A stretch of DNA of 13,527 nucleotides. Origin: CAYZUE01 sp964481825. GTDB lineage: Archaea > Hydrothermarchaeota > Hydrothermarchaeia > Hydrothermarchaeales > JALUUU01. Numbering within the stretch: the first letter of the stretch is position 1; every line of letters begins with the position of its first letter. The notes beneath the pieces are model-generated. The model worked only from the letters and a program-made list of their open reading frames with translations, did no database searches and was not told where the DNA came from. The stretch is from assembly GCA_964481825.1 (NCBI GenBank), contig CAYZUE010000033.1:1-13527 (forward strand), given 5' to 3'. Positions 1 to 7,322 of this stretch are shown here, one piece after another. Made by a program: the position numbers and the translations under genes.

Positions 1-1
1 A

Positions 2-121
2 GATCCAGACGATATAAAAATTGATTATGAAGGTGTTAATGGATTAAAAATTGAGGGTAGTGCGTCTTTTGATCAATTTTCAAATTTTATTGATAAAGCC
101 TTAAATAATCCCAATAAATAA
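2..121 (+). CDS. 3' end of an unidentified gene (partial)
   Basis: The window opens inside a reading frame that starts at base 2 and runs 39 codons to a TAA at 119-121. The visible tail is hydrophilic and ends in a helix-like stretch (SFDQFSNFIDKAL). The pattern 'VNGLKIEGSASFDQF' loosely recalls the C-terminal strand-helix of DsbA/thioredoxin-fold proteins, in which an ING-type turn is followed by a helix starting with SF. The cis-proline region that would support this is not visible, so I do not assign a family. It lies 49 bases before hdrE on the same strand and could be co-transcribed with it. Confidence 0.6.
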   Translation, partial: DPDDIKIDYEGVNGLKIEGSASFDQFSNFIDKALNNPNK

Positions 122-170
122 TATATCAAGCTATAATTAAACTAATTTAGTATCTTAGGAGTAAAAAAAA

Positions 171-983
171 GTGAATGGGTACACAGAGCCCTTAAGGGAA
201 GTTTACTGGAACATTCCTCATGCTTGGAATATATTATTTTATTTAGCTTCTACTTTAGGTTTATTAATCTTTATATTAGGTGTTTGGTCTAAAGTTTCGA
301 TATGGTCTCAGGGTAAAGATGAAGAAGATGAACTTAATAAAAGCGGAGTAATAAAATTAATATTTTTTAGCATTATTAAATTTTTTTCAAGAGATTGTAT
401 ACTTGCAAAAAGGTTATTTGCAAGGAGTATGTTTAGAGGGGTAATGTTATTATGTATTGTATGGAGCTTCTTAGCTCTTTTTACTGGAACTATACTGGTA
501 ACTATTGAGCATTATCTAGGGTTAAAATTTTTCCTTGTCGGAAAAGTATATCTAATATTCTCCCTTATTTTAGATATATTCGGAGCTTTATTGATAATCG
601 GTATCACAGCAGCGCTTTTGAGACGGTGTATTAACCCTTTGAATCGAAAAATAAGTAGTGGTGAAGACTTTGCGTTTTTAGGATTGTTATTATTAATATT
701 ACTATTAGGTTATACCATAGAAGGAAGTCGATTAGCAATATTGAAACCGCCTCTAATGGATTGGTCACCTGTTGGTGCAATATTCGCAAGTATTTTAGGC
801 AATTTTTTTTATGGAGAATCTTTAATAAAAATTCATAGATTTACCTGGCTAATCCATGGAATTATTGCTATGTTATTTGTTGCATATATACCATACTCTA
901 AAATGTTTCATCTTTTTGCAGCTCAGATTTCGGTATCCTTAGCATCAGGTCGATATGGGGGGAATAATGACGAAAAAAGATAA
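171..983 (+). CDS. hdrE: HdrE-like membrane cytochrome b subunit (NarI/DsrM-type)
   Basis: This 270-residue protein resembles HdrE, the membrane b-type cytochrome that passes electrons from a membrane carrier (methanophenazine or a quinone) to HdrD. The GTG start follows AGGAG at 157-161. About five membrane segments are visible, near residues 20-42, 90-112, 124-150, 166-184 and 225-245. The C-terminal pattern HRFTWLIHG...IPYSKMFH (residues 222-247) is the typical nitrate-reductase-gamma signature and supplies candidate haem ligands H222, H229 and H247; H114 closes the second segment. The position near residue 95, where relatives usually have a histidine at the start of the second segment, reads LLC here, so one haem site may be altered. 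It overlaps hdrD, which supports a two-subunit complex. TATA-like sequences at 120-126 and 132-140 could drive it, but neither is convincing. The family call is firm; the electron donor is unknown. Confidence 0.85.
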   Translation: MNGYTEPLREVYWNIPHAWNILFYLASTLGLLIFILGVWSKVSIWSQGKDEEDELNKSGVIKLIFFSIIKFFSRDCILAKRLFARSMFRGVMLLCIVWSFLALFTGTILVTIEHYLGLKFFLVGKVYLIFSLILDIFGALLIIGITAALLRRCINPLNRKISSGEDFAFLGLLLLILLLGYTIEGSRLAILKPPLMDWSPVGAIFASILGNFFYGESLIKIHRFTWLIHGIIAMLFVAYIPYSKMFHLFAAQISVSLASGRYGGNNDEKR

Positions 984-2181
984 TTTTAATTTAATTGAAA
1001 ATCTTAGCAAAAAAAGGTTAATAGAACTAAATGCTTGTACAAATTGTGGATATTGTGTTGATTGGTGTCCAGTTGTTTCAGCATCTGAAGATTATAGAAA
1101 TACACCTATGGAAAAAATACGTAAGTTTAATAGTTTTGTTCAGAGAACTCATGGTTTGAAGGCACGGATATTTGGACCAGAAAAAATAGATCCTGCAGAA
1201 TTGGAAGCGTTTGCAGAAGATTTATACAATTGTACTACATGCGGGCGATGTGGAGCTGTTTGTACCGTTGGGATTCACTGTCAGGAGCTCTGGTCGGATC
1301 TTCGACTTATCATGCGAAAACTAGGATATGGTCCACAGGAATATGTAGATTGTGCAGTTAAAATTTTAAAGGATAACCATAATCCCTTCGAACTCCCTAT
1401 TAAAGAAAGAAATAACTGGGTTCCTGATAAAGTTAAGATGTTTCAAAAAGCAGATTTAGCTTTTTTTGTTGGTTGTGAACTAGCCTATAAAGCAAAGCCC
1501 ATGGCACAAGGAGTAGTTAAACTTTTAAATGCTGCTAATGTTCCATTCCTCATATTAGAAGATGAATATTGTTGTGGGTTTCCAATATATACCCTAGGAG
1601 ATAGGGGTAAGGAATTTGAGTTAGAAGTAACTCATAATATCGATGGTTTAATTGAAAAAGGTGTTAAAACCGTAGCACCCTATTGTCCTTGTTGTTTAGG
1701 AGTTATGAAACGTTCTTGGCCAGAGGTCAAGAAATTACCTTTTGAAATTATTCATATATTAAAGATTATTTCAGATGTGGTGGATGATAAAAAACTCACT
1801 TTTACTAAAGGCTTCAAAGGTAAAGTAACATACCATGACCCTTGCTATTTATCTAGGGGATTTGGGAAAGGAGAAGATTTAATAGATGAGCCTAGAAGAA
1901 TCATAAATAGCATAGAAGGTGTAAAACTTATTGAAATGGAACATAATAGACATTTATCTCTCTGTGCGGGTTCAGGTGGGGGATTAAGGAGGACTAATTT
2001 AGAACTATCAACTGAAATGTCCATAAAAGTACTTAAAGAAGCTGAGGATACAGGTGCAGAATTATTACTTACTGCGTGTCCAGCAGTTTATGAGAGGTTC
2101 AAGATGACAATAGAAGATGGATCGTACAAACCCAAAATCAAGGTAATGGATATTCTAGAATTTGCATCACATTATTTATGA
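967..2181 (+). CDS. hdrD: HdrD-like iron-sulfur protein (heterodisulfide reductase family)
   Basis: HdrD reduces the CoM-S-S-CoB heterodisulfide using electrons from HdrE. I choose ATG 967 (404 residues) over ATG 955 because GGGGGG at 957-962 is a ribosome-binding site for it; 955 would place that site inside the gene. The residue numbers here count from 955, so subtract 4 for the chosen start. Two ferredoxin-type [4Fe-4S] sites are present: C28/C31/C34/C38 and C93/C96/C99/C103. The first CCG domain is complete (C174, C206-C207-G, C244..C247). In the second, C297 is present but CCG reads C337-A-G and the closing CxxC reads C375-P-A-V, so only three of five cysteines remain. Canonical HdrD has both sets. 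It overlaps hdrE by 17 bases. A close HdrD-like paralogue acting on another disulfide or carrier is a real alternative. Confidence 0.8.
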   Translation: MTKKDNFNLIENLSKKRLIELNACTNCGYCVDWCPVVSASEDYRNTPMEKIRKFNSFVQRTHGLKARIFGPEKIDPAELEAFAEDLYNCTTCGRCGAVCTVGIHCQELWSDLRLIMRKLGYGPQEYVDCAVKILKDNHNPFELPIKERNNWVPDKVKMFQKADLAFFVGCELAYKAKPMAQGVVKLLNAANVPFLILEDEYCCGFPIYTLGDRGKEFELEVTHNIDGLIEKGVKTVAPYCPCCLGVMKRSWPEVKKLPFEIIHILKIISDVVDDKKLTFTKGFKGKVTYHDPCYLSRGFGKGEDLIDEPRRIINSIEGVKLIEMEHNRHLSLCAGSGGGLRRTNLELSTEMSIKVLKEAEDTGAELLLTACPAVYERFKMTIEDGSYKPKIKVMDILEFASHYL

Positions 2182-2274
2182 CTCTTTGTATATATTATAA
2201 CTACTAATTTTATCTAAACTATCAATATTAATCCCTGGAGTGTATCTTCAACAACATCATTTTTATTGAAAAAA

Positions 2275-2284
2275 CTTAAATATT
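2275..2284 (+). promoter_or_regulatory. Possible TATA box for the AhpD-like gene
   Basis: CTTAAATATT lies about 35-44 bases ahead of the ATG at 2319. A start of transcription about 25 bases downstream would give a short leader that still holds the GAGGTGA ribosome-binding site (2305-2311). The 137-base gap after hdrD (2182-2318) holds nothing else I recognise apart from another AT-rich TATATATTATA at 2188-2198. Confidence 0.4.
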
Positions 2285-2318
2285 ATTGCATATAAAATGG
2301 TTGCGAGGTGAAATATCT

Positions 2319-2744
2319 ATGGCAGAAGAAATGAGTGAATGTGAAAAATATGTTGATGAGAAGATGCAGGTTATGCCACGTTTTTTAAAGCCAATTTGTG
2401 CTATTCATCCAACAGCAGCAAAACTTTTTGCTGATTTTTACGCTAGTGTTTGGGATGATGGAGCTTTAAGTAAAAGTTTTAAGGAGCTAATTTTCACTGC
2501 AATTGGTGTTGCAACATGTTCCCCACGGTGTATTGTGCACGTTATACCAGCGATACGAGCTGGAGCGTCAGACGGAGAAATAATTGAAGCAGTTGCAGTT
2601 GGATTTCTAGCGGCTGGGTTTTATCCTAACAATCCAGGAATACCTTACTGTTTTGAATATGCAGCTAAAACCCTGGAAATTTGCGAGAAATTTAGAAAAG
2701 GCGAAGACTGGGAGTATTTAGAGAGAACTGAATTTAGAGGCTAA
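2319..2744 (+). CDS. AhpD/carboxymuconolactone decarboxylase-family protein
   Basis: This 141-residue protein is an all-alpha AhpD/CMD-fold protein. I place the start at ATG 2319 because GAGGTGA at 2305-2311 sits seven bases upstream; an in-frame TTG at 2286 has no such site. The family's active-site pattern, a Glu followed by two cysteines and a His, is seen as E56, C67, C71 and H74. The cysteines are spaced CSPRC (three residues between them) instead of the usual two. The C-terminal half (GFLAAGFYPNNPGIPY, then a helix) is family-like. Members include peroxidase partners, decarboxylases and many uncharacterised proteins, so the substrate is unknown. Its position between an Hdr pair and a DsbA-like protein suggests a thiol-redox role, which is inference. 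An oligo-T run follows the gene. Confidence 0.75.
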   Translation: MAEEMSECEKYVDEKMQVMPRFLKPICAIHPTAAKLFADFYASVWDDGALSKSFKELIFTAIGVATCSPRCIVHVIPAIRAGASDGEIIEAVAVGFLAAGFYPNNPGIPYCFEYAAKTLEICEKFRKGEDWEYLERTEFRG

Positions 2745-2759
2745 ATTAAATACTTAGTC

Positions 2760-2772
2760 TTTTTTTTTTTTT
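2760..2772 (+). terminator. Oligo-T archaeal terminator after the AhpD-like gene
   Basis: A run of 13 T residues begins 16 bases after the stop codon at 2744. Archaeal RNA polymerase terminates at such T-tracts without needing a hairpin. It separates the AhpD-like gene from the DsbA-like gene that starts at 2789, which suggests at least partial transcriptional separation. Confidence 0.6.
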
Positions 2773-2788
2773 AAAAAATTTTAGAGTC

Positions 2789-3436
2789 ATGAACAAAAAA
2801 GAATTAGAATATGTAGATTATTTACTAAAAAAATTTAAAGAGGTAAAGGACGAAAAACCTATTTTTAAAGAATCAATAAAAGCATTAGAACTACAAAGAG
2901 AGATAATGCTGGGAAATAAAGACGTACCAATCGCCACTGAAACCCCGCCAACGATAGGTAAAGATAATGCTTCAATAACCCTTATCGAATTCATGGATTT
3001 TGAATGTCCACCTTGCAAAAAAGCAACCCAGGTTATTAAAAAGATTCTAAAAAAGTACCCTGACGACATTCGTCTCGTCTTCAGAAACTTTCCACGGATT
3101 GAGAAGCATCCATTCGCAATTAAAGCTGCTGAAGCTGCTTTATGTGCCCATAAACAGGGAAAATTCTGGGAATATTGTGACCGTCTTTTTGAAAATCAAG
3201 ATAATTTAAATGATAAAATTTTAACGGAAATTGCGAAAAATGTTGGATTAGATATGAATGGTTTTAACGGATGTTATCTCTTTAATGAATCTGCAAAGAG
3301 AGTGTCTGAAGACCTGGATTTAGCTCTTGCACTTGATGTAAAAATGGTTCCAACATTTTTCATAAATGGTCAAAAGATAGATGGACGTAATTCCCTAAAA
3401 AATCTCGAGAAAATAATTGAAAAAAAATTGGGATAA
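2789..3436 (+). CDS. Cytoplasmic DsbA-like thioredoxin-fold oxidoreductase
   Basis: This 215-residue protein belongs to the DsbA/DSBA-like thioredoxin superfamily (Thioredoxin_4 type). The active-site motif CPPC is at residues 73-76 after a strand (ITLIEFMDFE). The cis-proline loop is MVPTFFING (residues 186-194). Between them lies the helical insertion typical of DsbA (roughly residues 105-180). Three further cysteines (C119, C130 and C162) are in this insert. There is no signal peptide or membrane segment; the first 50 residues are charged and helical, so it probably works in the cytoplasm as a disulfide reductase or isomerase and not as an exported oxidase. The ATG at 2789 has only a weak TTAGAG upstream. 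Its partner is unknown; the neighbouring AhpD-like and Hdr genes make a shared thiol-redox role plausible but unproven. Confidence 0.85.
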   Translation: MNKKELEYVDYLLKKFKEVKDEKPIFKESIKALELQREIMLGNKDVPIATETPPTIGKDNASITLIEFMDFECPPCKKATQVIKKILKKYPDDIRLVFRNFPRIEKHPFAIKAAEAALCAHKQGKFWEYCDRLFENQDNLNDKILTEIAKNVGLDMNGFNGCYLFNESAKRVSEDLDLALALDVKMVPTFFINGQKIDGRNSLKNLEKIIEKKLG

Positions 3437-3470
3437 AGTTATTTTTTAAACCCATTTTTAGATTAGTAGG

Positions 3471-3479
3471 TTTTTTAAA
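3471..3479 (+). promoter_or_regulatory. TATA-like box, probable leaderless promoter of the PNPOx-like gene
   Basis: TTTTTTAAA is centred about 28 bases ahead of the ATG at 3503, the spacing expected between an archaeal TATA box and a start of transcription. No ribosome-binding site precedes this ATG (the preceding bases read CATTATAATCAC), so the mRNA is probably leaderless. Confidence 0.45.
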
Positions 3480-3502
3480 CTTCAGCTTGACATTATAATC
3501 AC

Positions 3503-3916
3503 ATGGAAACTGAAGATATATTAAAAAAGTTTGAAATGTATTGTGAGTCTGAAGCTTCTTTAATATGGATTGCTACACAAGAAAAAAATACTCCCCATCT
3601 AGTCCCCGTTTGCTTTGTTCAATATGTAGGGGGCTGTAAAATTATGATAGCAAATGTCTTTATTTCTAAGACCATTAACAATATTAAAGAAGGATCGAAA
3701 GTTGCTATTGGATTATCATTTATGGATAAAGGTAGGGACGGATATCTTCTAAAAGGCGATGCTCAAATAATAGAAAAAGGAAAGCAATTTGAGAAATTCT
3801 CACGAAATATTGAAAATAAAACAGGTGGTAAGCGCAAACCAAATTCAGGAATATTAGTTAATGTTGACCAGATTTATTCATTAAAACCGTATAAGGGTAA
3901 GAAAAGGTTACTTTAG
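3503..3916 (+). CDS. PNPOx-like flavin-binding split-barrel protein
   Basis: This 137-residue protein has the order of strands and conserved spacing of small pyridoxamine-5'-phosphate-oxidase-like FMN-binding proteins. An N-terminal helix is followed by SLIWIATQEKNTPHLVPV (strand-turn-strand, residues 19-36), a strand with the INNIKEGSKVAIGL segment (residues 59-72), and a C-terminal strand pair (ILVNVDQIYSLKPYKGKK). Relatives bind FMN, F420 or haem and act as reductases or oxidases of small molecules; the substrate is not readable here. It appears to be leaderless with its own promoter. Its TAG stop (3914-3916) abuts the stop codon of the convergent gene with no intervening base. Confidence 0.75.
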   Translation: METEDILKKFEMYCESEASLIWIATQEKNTPHLVPVCFVQYVGGCKIMIANVFISKTINNIKEGSKVAIGLSFMDKGRDGYLLKGDAQIIEKGKQFEKFSRNIENKTGGKRKPNSGILVNVDQIYSLKPYKGKKRLL

Positions 3917-4837
3917 CTAATAATGATGTTTTTCGGGATGAATTTTACAAATAATATCCCTATAGAAAATATCATCTTCTGTCAAATTTTTATTATTATA
4001 ACCTAGTGAACGTAAGGTCTTTTCAAAATTCATGGTTTCTTTTATGAATTCTGTTGAAAGACTTGTACAATATCTAGGGGATAATTCTAAGGAACTTAGA
4101 GCAAATTTATAGTTTATAACATCAATTACTCTTGAAATAACTCTCGCCGCTTCTCTAGGTCGGTTTCTGATAAATCTTGATCCCTTCCGATGGAGATGTA
4201 TAAATTTTTCTATAATCCAGGGAGATTCAGTGATAATCTCTTCTTTCACAACTATTCCATAACTTGGGTTAAAGGGCCATAATTGTGCAGGTGATAAAAT
4301 TATTTTTCCAATATTATTCTCTAACGCAACAATTGCAAGGGGTGGCGTTCCAATAGCAGCGTCTATATCTCCATCTTCCATCGCGTTAATTAGCAGATCT
4401 GCCCAGGAATAATTCTTAATTTCTACTTTATCAGATAGATTATGTTTCTTTAATAATTCTCTGATGATGATATCATGAATGGATCCCTTTGAGGGTGATC
4501 CTATACAATCTATTTGGTCTAATGTGTTTTTCATATTACAATTTAACTCTTCATAAGAGCTGAAAGTATCCCTAGCTATTATCGTTGTTCCTTCAATATG
4601 TCCACCTGCTACACACTTTATTTTAGCTCCTTTTCCAATACCAATAATAGCAGGAGGTAAACCAACATAACCTATATCCAATTTACCTCGGCTCATTGCA
4701 TCAATAATTCTTGGGCCTGTAGGATATAACTTCCAATTTAGAACTAATCCAGTTTCCTCCACCCAATCAGGCTTACCGATTAATACAATAGAAGTATGAT
4801 ATGCAGTTGATAAGTGTCCCACTTTAATTTCATTCAT
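3917..4837 (-). CDS. Cytoplasmic NMT1/SsuA-like binding-protein-fold protein in the coenzyme M cluster
   Basis: This 306-residue protein has the fold of NMT1/THI5-like and SsuA-type periplasmic binding proteins. The N-terminus IKVGHLSTAYHTSIV begins directly with the first beta strand. The region DIGYVGLPPAIIGIGKGAKI (about residues 54-73) matches the conserved first-lobe ligand loop of the family, and a second lobe contains a GDIDAAIGTPPLA segment. There is no signal peptide, lipobox or membrane anchor, and no permease or ATPase gene nearby, so it is probably not a transporter component. Its ATG overlaps the comDE stop as ATGA, implying translational coupling with coenzyme M synthesis. Cytoplasmic enzymes with this fold exist (THI5, MqnA, MqnD), so an enzymatic or sulfonate/sulfite-handling role is possible. 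The function is unknown; the family call is good. Confidence 0.8.
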   Translation of the reverse strand: MNEIKVGHLSTAYHTSIVLIGKPDWVEETGLVLNWKLYPTGPRIIDAMSRGKLDIGYVGLPPAIIGIGKGAKIKCVAGGHIEGTTIIARDTFSSYEELNCNMKNTLDQIDCIGSPSKGSIHDIIIRELLKKHNLSDKVEIKNYSWADLLINAMEDGDIDAAIGTPPLAIVALENNIGKIILSPAQLWPFNPSYGIVVKEEIITESPWIIEKFIHLHRKGSRFIRNRPREAARVISRVIDVINYKFALSSLELSPRYCTSLSTEFIKETMNFEKTLRSLGYNNKNLTEDDIFYRDIICKIHPEKHHY

Positions 4838-5949
4838 TCTTGAAGAAACTCCATAACCCTACTTTTAATTTCTAAAGGAGATAGAGGAATTCTGGGAACT
4901 TCCTTATTACCTGCTTTTGCTACAATATGAACTAAATTTGGTCCTGTATCAAGTTGGGTCAGTGTATCTCCAATGTCTTTCTTAGTTCCGACTTTAAATG
5001 TGTTTTTTATCCCCATAGATCTTCCCAGCATCTCAATATCCACGTTCATCAATGTTGATGTGGATTGATTGCCCGTAGATCCATATGCAGCATTATCAAT
5101 AGCCAGGATAGTTAGATTTTTCGGATATTGCTCTGCTATCGTAGCTAACATCCCTGGATTCATTAAAATGCTTCCATCACCATCTATAACTACAACTTCT
5201 TTTGAAGTATACATCGCCATGCCAAGACCTATCGAAGTTGCCATTCCCATACTTCCAAGCATATAAAAGTTTGATGGTTGATCTTTTAACATATATAGCT
5301 CTTTACTTGGAAATCCTAGGTTACAAACTACTGCTTTATTATCTAGATAATTTTTTGCAGCTTCAATCACTTCATACCGAGTTAAATCTGCTTTGATATT
5401 CTTACTAGTAAATTCAGAAGAAAACTTTCCTCTTTTTTTATCTTTGATATCTTTTAATTTAGGGCTATCCCAGATACGTGGGCTTAGGAGAATTAGTTGT
5501 ATTTCTTCGTTTTCATAACTTGATTTCACACTTTCTTTAATTAGATTAATATCATCGATTTCTCGGATTTCGGCGCATGGAATGTTAATCGCTTTAGCTA
5601 AATCAGGCATATATTTACCCATTGGTTCTTGCGCCATTATACCCTCTTTATATACTCCTCTCCAGCTCACAAATATTGGGAGTGGCATAGAATAGATTTT
5701 TGTTAAGGAGCAAAGGGCATTTATCATATTACCCATGCCGGATGTCTGTACTAACATAGACCCTCTTTGTCCAGCTAGGTAGGCTCCAGCACAAATTCCC
5801 ACTCCTTCTTCTTCTCGATTCAAATGAACATGTTTAAAATGTAATGGAATAGTTTCAAGGAGACTCCGTACTTTTTCACATGGAAGAGAAGCTACTAACT
5901 TAGTTTGATTTTTTTTTAGACATCTGATAATAAATTCTTCTGGTTTCAA
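4834..5949 (-). CDS. comDE: Fused sulfopyruvate decarboxylase (ComD-ComE)
   Basis: It converts 3-sulfopyruvate to sulfoacetaldehyde in coenzyme M synthesis, using thiamine diphosphate. In many methanogens this is two proteins; here ComD (about residues 1-165) and ComE (about 190-371) are one chain of 371 residues. The ComD half carries the NREEEGVGICAGAYLAG segment with the catalytic-type glutamate (E47/E48). The ComE half shows the thiamine diphosphate motif GDGS (257-260) through DN (285-286), followed by YGSTGNQST. The start is TTG, not ATG: it overlaps the upstream stop as TTGA and is preceded by GGAG at 5958-5961. Phosphonopyruvate decarboxylase is the close alternative, but the adjoining cysteate-synthase-like gene and the absence of PEP mutase favour sulfopyruvate. 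Confidence 0.85.
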   Translation of the reverse strand: MKPEEFIIRCLKKNQTKLVASLPCEKVRSLLETIPLHFKHVHLNREEEGVGICAGAYLAGQRGSMLVQTSGMGNMINALCSLTKIYSMPLPIFVSWRGVYKEGIMAQEPMGKYMPDLAKAINIPCAEIREIDDINLIKESVKSSYENEEIQLILLSPRIWDSPKLKDIKDKKRGKFSSEFTSKNIKADLTRYEVIEAAKNYLDNKAVVCNLGFPSKELYMLKDQPSNFYMLGSMGMATSIGLGMAMYTSKEVVVIDGDGSILMNPGMLATIAEQYPKNLTILAIDNAAYGSTGNQSTSTLMNVDIEMLGRSMGIKNTFKVGTKKDIGDTLTQLDTGPNLVHIVAKAGNKEVPRIPLSPLEIKSRVMEFLQE

Positions 5950-7241
5950 TCTAGTATCTCCTTCAAATCAGAAATTTCTATGTCTTTGGATATGAATTTG
6001 TCAACCTTTAGTTCGGCTAAGGGCATATCTTCTTTTAATCTTTTTTCTCCGCCACCGGTAATATTCAATAATATCTTATCATCAGCTAATACTTTCCCAG
6101 AATTAACTGCCTTTTTAAGAGAGGCTACGGCTACTGCTGAAGCAGGGTGTATGTCAATTCCTTCTAAATTTTCAAATAATTTTAGAGAACTTTTAATCTC
6201 ATTATTCCTTATTCCATAAACAATTCCCTTAGTAGCTTCTAGTAAGTCATAAACTCCCCCCTTACAACCATATGGGGGGTATCTATTTGATAATACTCTT
6301 GCTTCGATTAAATCCAACACATTTGTGGTTAGAGGCATATCCTTCTCCGGGTCAATCTTTCTCCTACCAGCGTCCCATGCTTTTACCATAGGTGCAAATG
6401 GGAGGTTCTGAGATAAATGCATCTGAGGCATCTTTTTATCATATCCACCACTTTTTATAAGACGCATAACTCCTTCCCAAACAGATATTGCACCAGTGCC
6501 TGTCCCTATAGCTTGGAAATAATGATCAGGTATCTCTCCCATAACTTGGACAGCATCAAGTAAAACTGTTGAAAGACCATCTCTTCGTGCAATGTTCCTA
6601 ACCCCTCCTTCGTTGGTTATCCCATATTTACCCGCTAACTTATTGTTTAGAATTATTGCATCAGAATAGTCCCCATCTTTGATTACGAGAGTCTTTATGA
6701 ACTCATCATTAAACTTCGGTAACCATACATCATTTTTAATTAAACTACTACTATCATGCTCAAGAATCCAAAGACATCTCCAAGGGATTATTAAAACTAT
6801 GGGTATACCTTCCCTACCTGCGACATATGCAAATGATCTAGCAGTATTTCCTGCTGAAGCTATACCAAGTCTTTTTATTCCCCTTTCTTTAGCATACTGA
6901 ATGGTTACTGCAGCCTCTAATTCTTTAAATGTACAAGTTTTAAGAAAGGCATTTTTTTCTGGCCAATACCCGTTAAAAGAAATATAAAGGTTATTGAGCC
7001 CTAATTCTTTTGCAAGTACTGAACTTTTGAAGGTTATACTCTTGCCATTGTAACTATTAGTTCTCTTAACTGGTAACCAGTCATAGTATCTCCACAAACC
7101 AGGGCGGTCTTTACATTCCAATATTTTGGTTTCATAATGGCTACGCCCAAGGGCGGTATCATTTTTACAGTGATAAGCAAAAGTTTTCTTACTCTCTATT
7201 ACAGAGTTGCAATCAGTACATCTTACTTCGAACCTTCCCAT
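5946..7241 (-). CDS. Cysteate synthase (threonine-synthase-like PLP enzyme)
   Basis: Cysteate synthase makes L-cysteate from O-phosphoserine and sulfite, the first step of the Methanosarcina-type route to coenzyme M. The 431-residue chain is a fold-type II PLP enzyme derived from threonine synthase. The N-terminus has a small Cys motif (C8, C11, C25). The region GYWPEKNAFLKTCTFKELEA (residues 91-110) carries the likely PLP lysine K106, where threonine synthases have SFKDRG; the change to KELEA is characteristic of cysteate synthase. ASAGNTA (128-134) and the phosphate-binding loop GTGTG (246-250) complete the PLP site. The ATG at 7241 follows GGAG (7248-7251). It overlaps comDE by TTGA. Threonine synthase is the alternative; the altered lysine motif and comDE neighbour argue against it. 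Confidence 0.85.
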   Translation of the reverse strand: MGRFEVRCTDCNSVIESKKTFAYHCKNDTALGRSHYETKILECKDRPGLWRYYDWLPVKRTNSYNGKSITFKSSVLAKELGLNNLYISFNGYWPEKNAFLKTCTFKELEAAVTIQYAKERGIKRLGIASAGNTARSFAYVAGREGIPIVLIIPWRCLWILEHDSSSLIKNDVWLPKFNDEFIKTLVIKDGDYSDAIILNNKLAGKYGITNEGGVRNIARRDGLSTVLLDAVQVMGEIPDHYFQAIGTGTGAISVWEGVMRLIKSGGYDKKMPQMHLSQNLPFAPMVKAWDAGRRKIDPEKDMPLTTNVLDLIEARVLSNRYPPYGCKGGVYDLLEATKGIVYGIRNNEIKSSLKLFENLEGIDIHPASAVAVASLKKAVNSGKVLADDKILLNITGGGEKRLKEDMPLAELKVDKFISKDIEISDLKEILD

Positions 7242-7310
7242 TTTTGTCTCCTTTACAGATATTTAGCACAATCTTTCGTATTGTAAGTTTTTTTTCCCAA
7301 AGTTTGTCGA

Positions 7311-7320
7311 TATTATTTAT
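7311..7320 (-). promoter_or_regulatory. Possible TATA box of the coenzyme M genes
   Basis: On the minus strand this reads ATAAATAATA, about 70 bases ahead of the cysteate synthase ATG, in the 81-base gap after the aminotransferase gene. It would give a leader of roughly 45 bases. No T-tract terminator for the aminotransferase is visible on that strand, so read-through from the gene upstream is equally possible. Confidence 0.35.
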
Positions 7321-7322
7321 GC

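Noticed and set aside
955..966. Upstream ATG as the start of hdrD
   Set aside because: The G-rich ribosome-binding site at 957-962 would be inside the gene; it is well placed for ATG 967.
2286..2318. TTG start adding 11 residues to the AhpD-like protein
   Set aside because: GAGGTGA at 2305-2311 serves ATG 2319; the extension is not family-like and has no upstream site.
3917..4837. ABC transporter solute-binding lipoprotein
   Set aside because: No signal peptide or lipobox, and no permease or ATPase gene in the window.
5069..5396. Plus-strand open frames inside comDE
   Set aside because: They are antisense to conserved thiamine-diphosphate motif coding sequence and show no protein-family features.
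4834..5949. Phosphonopyruvate decarboxylase of a phosphonate pathway
   Set aside because: No PEP mutase or phosphonate genes nearby; the cysteate synthase neighbour explains it better.
5946..7241. Ordinary threonine synthase
   Set aside because: The PLP-lysine region reads TFKELEA rather than SFKDRG and the gene is coupled to comDE.
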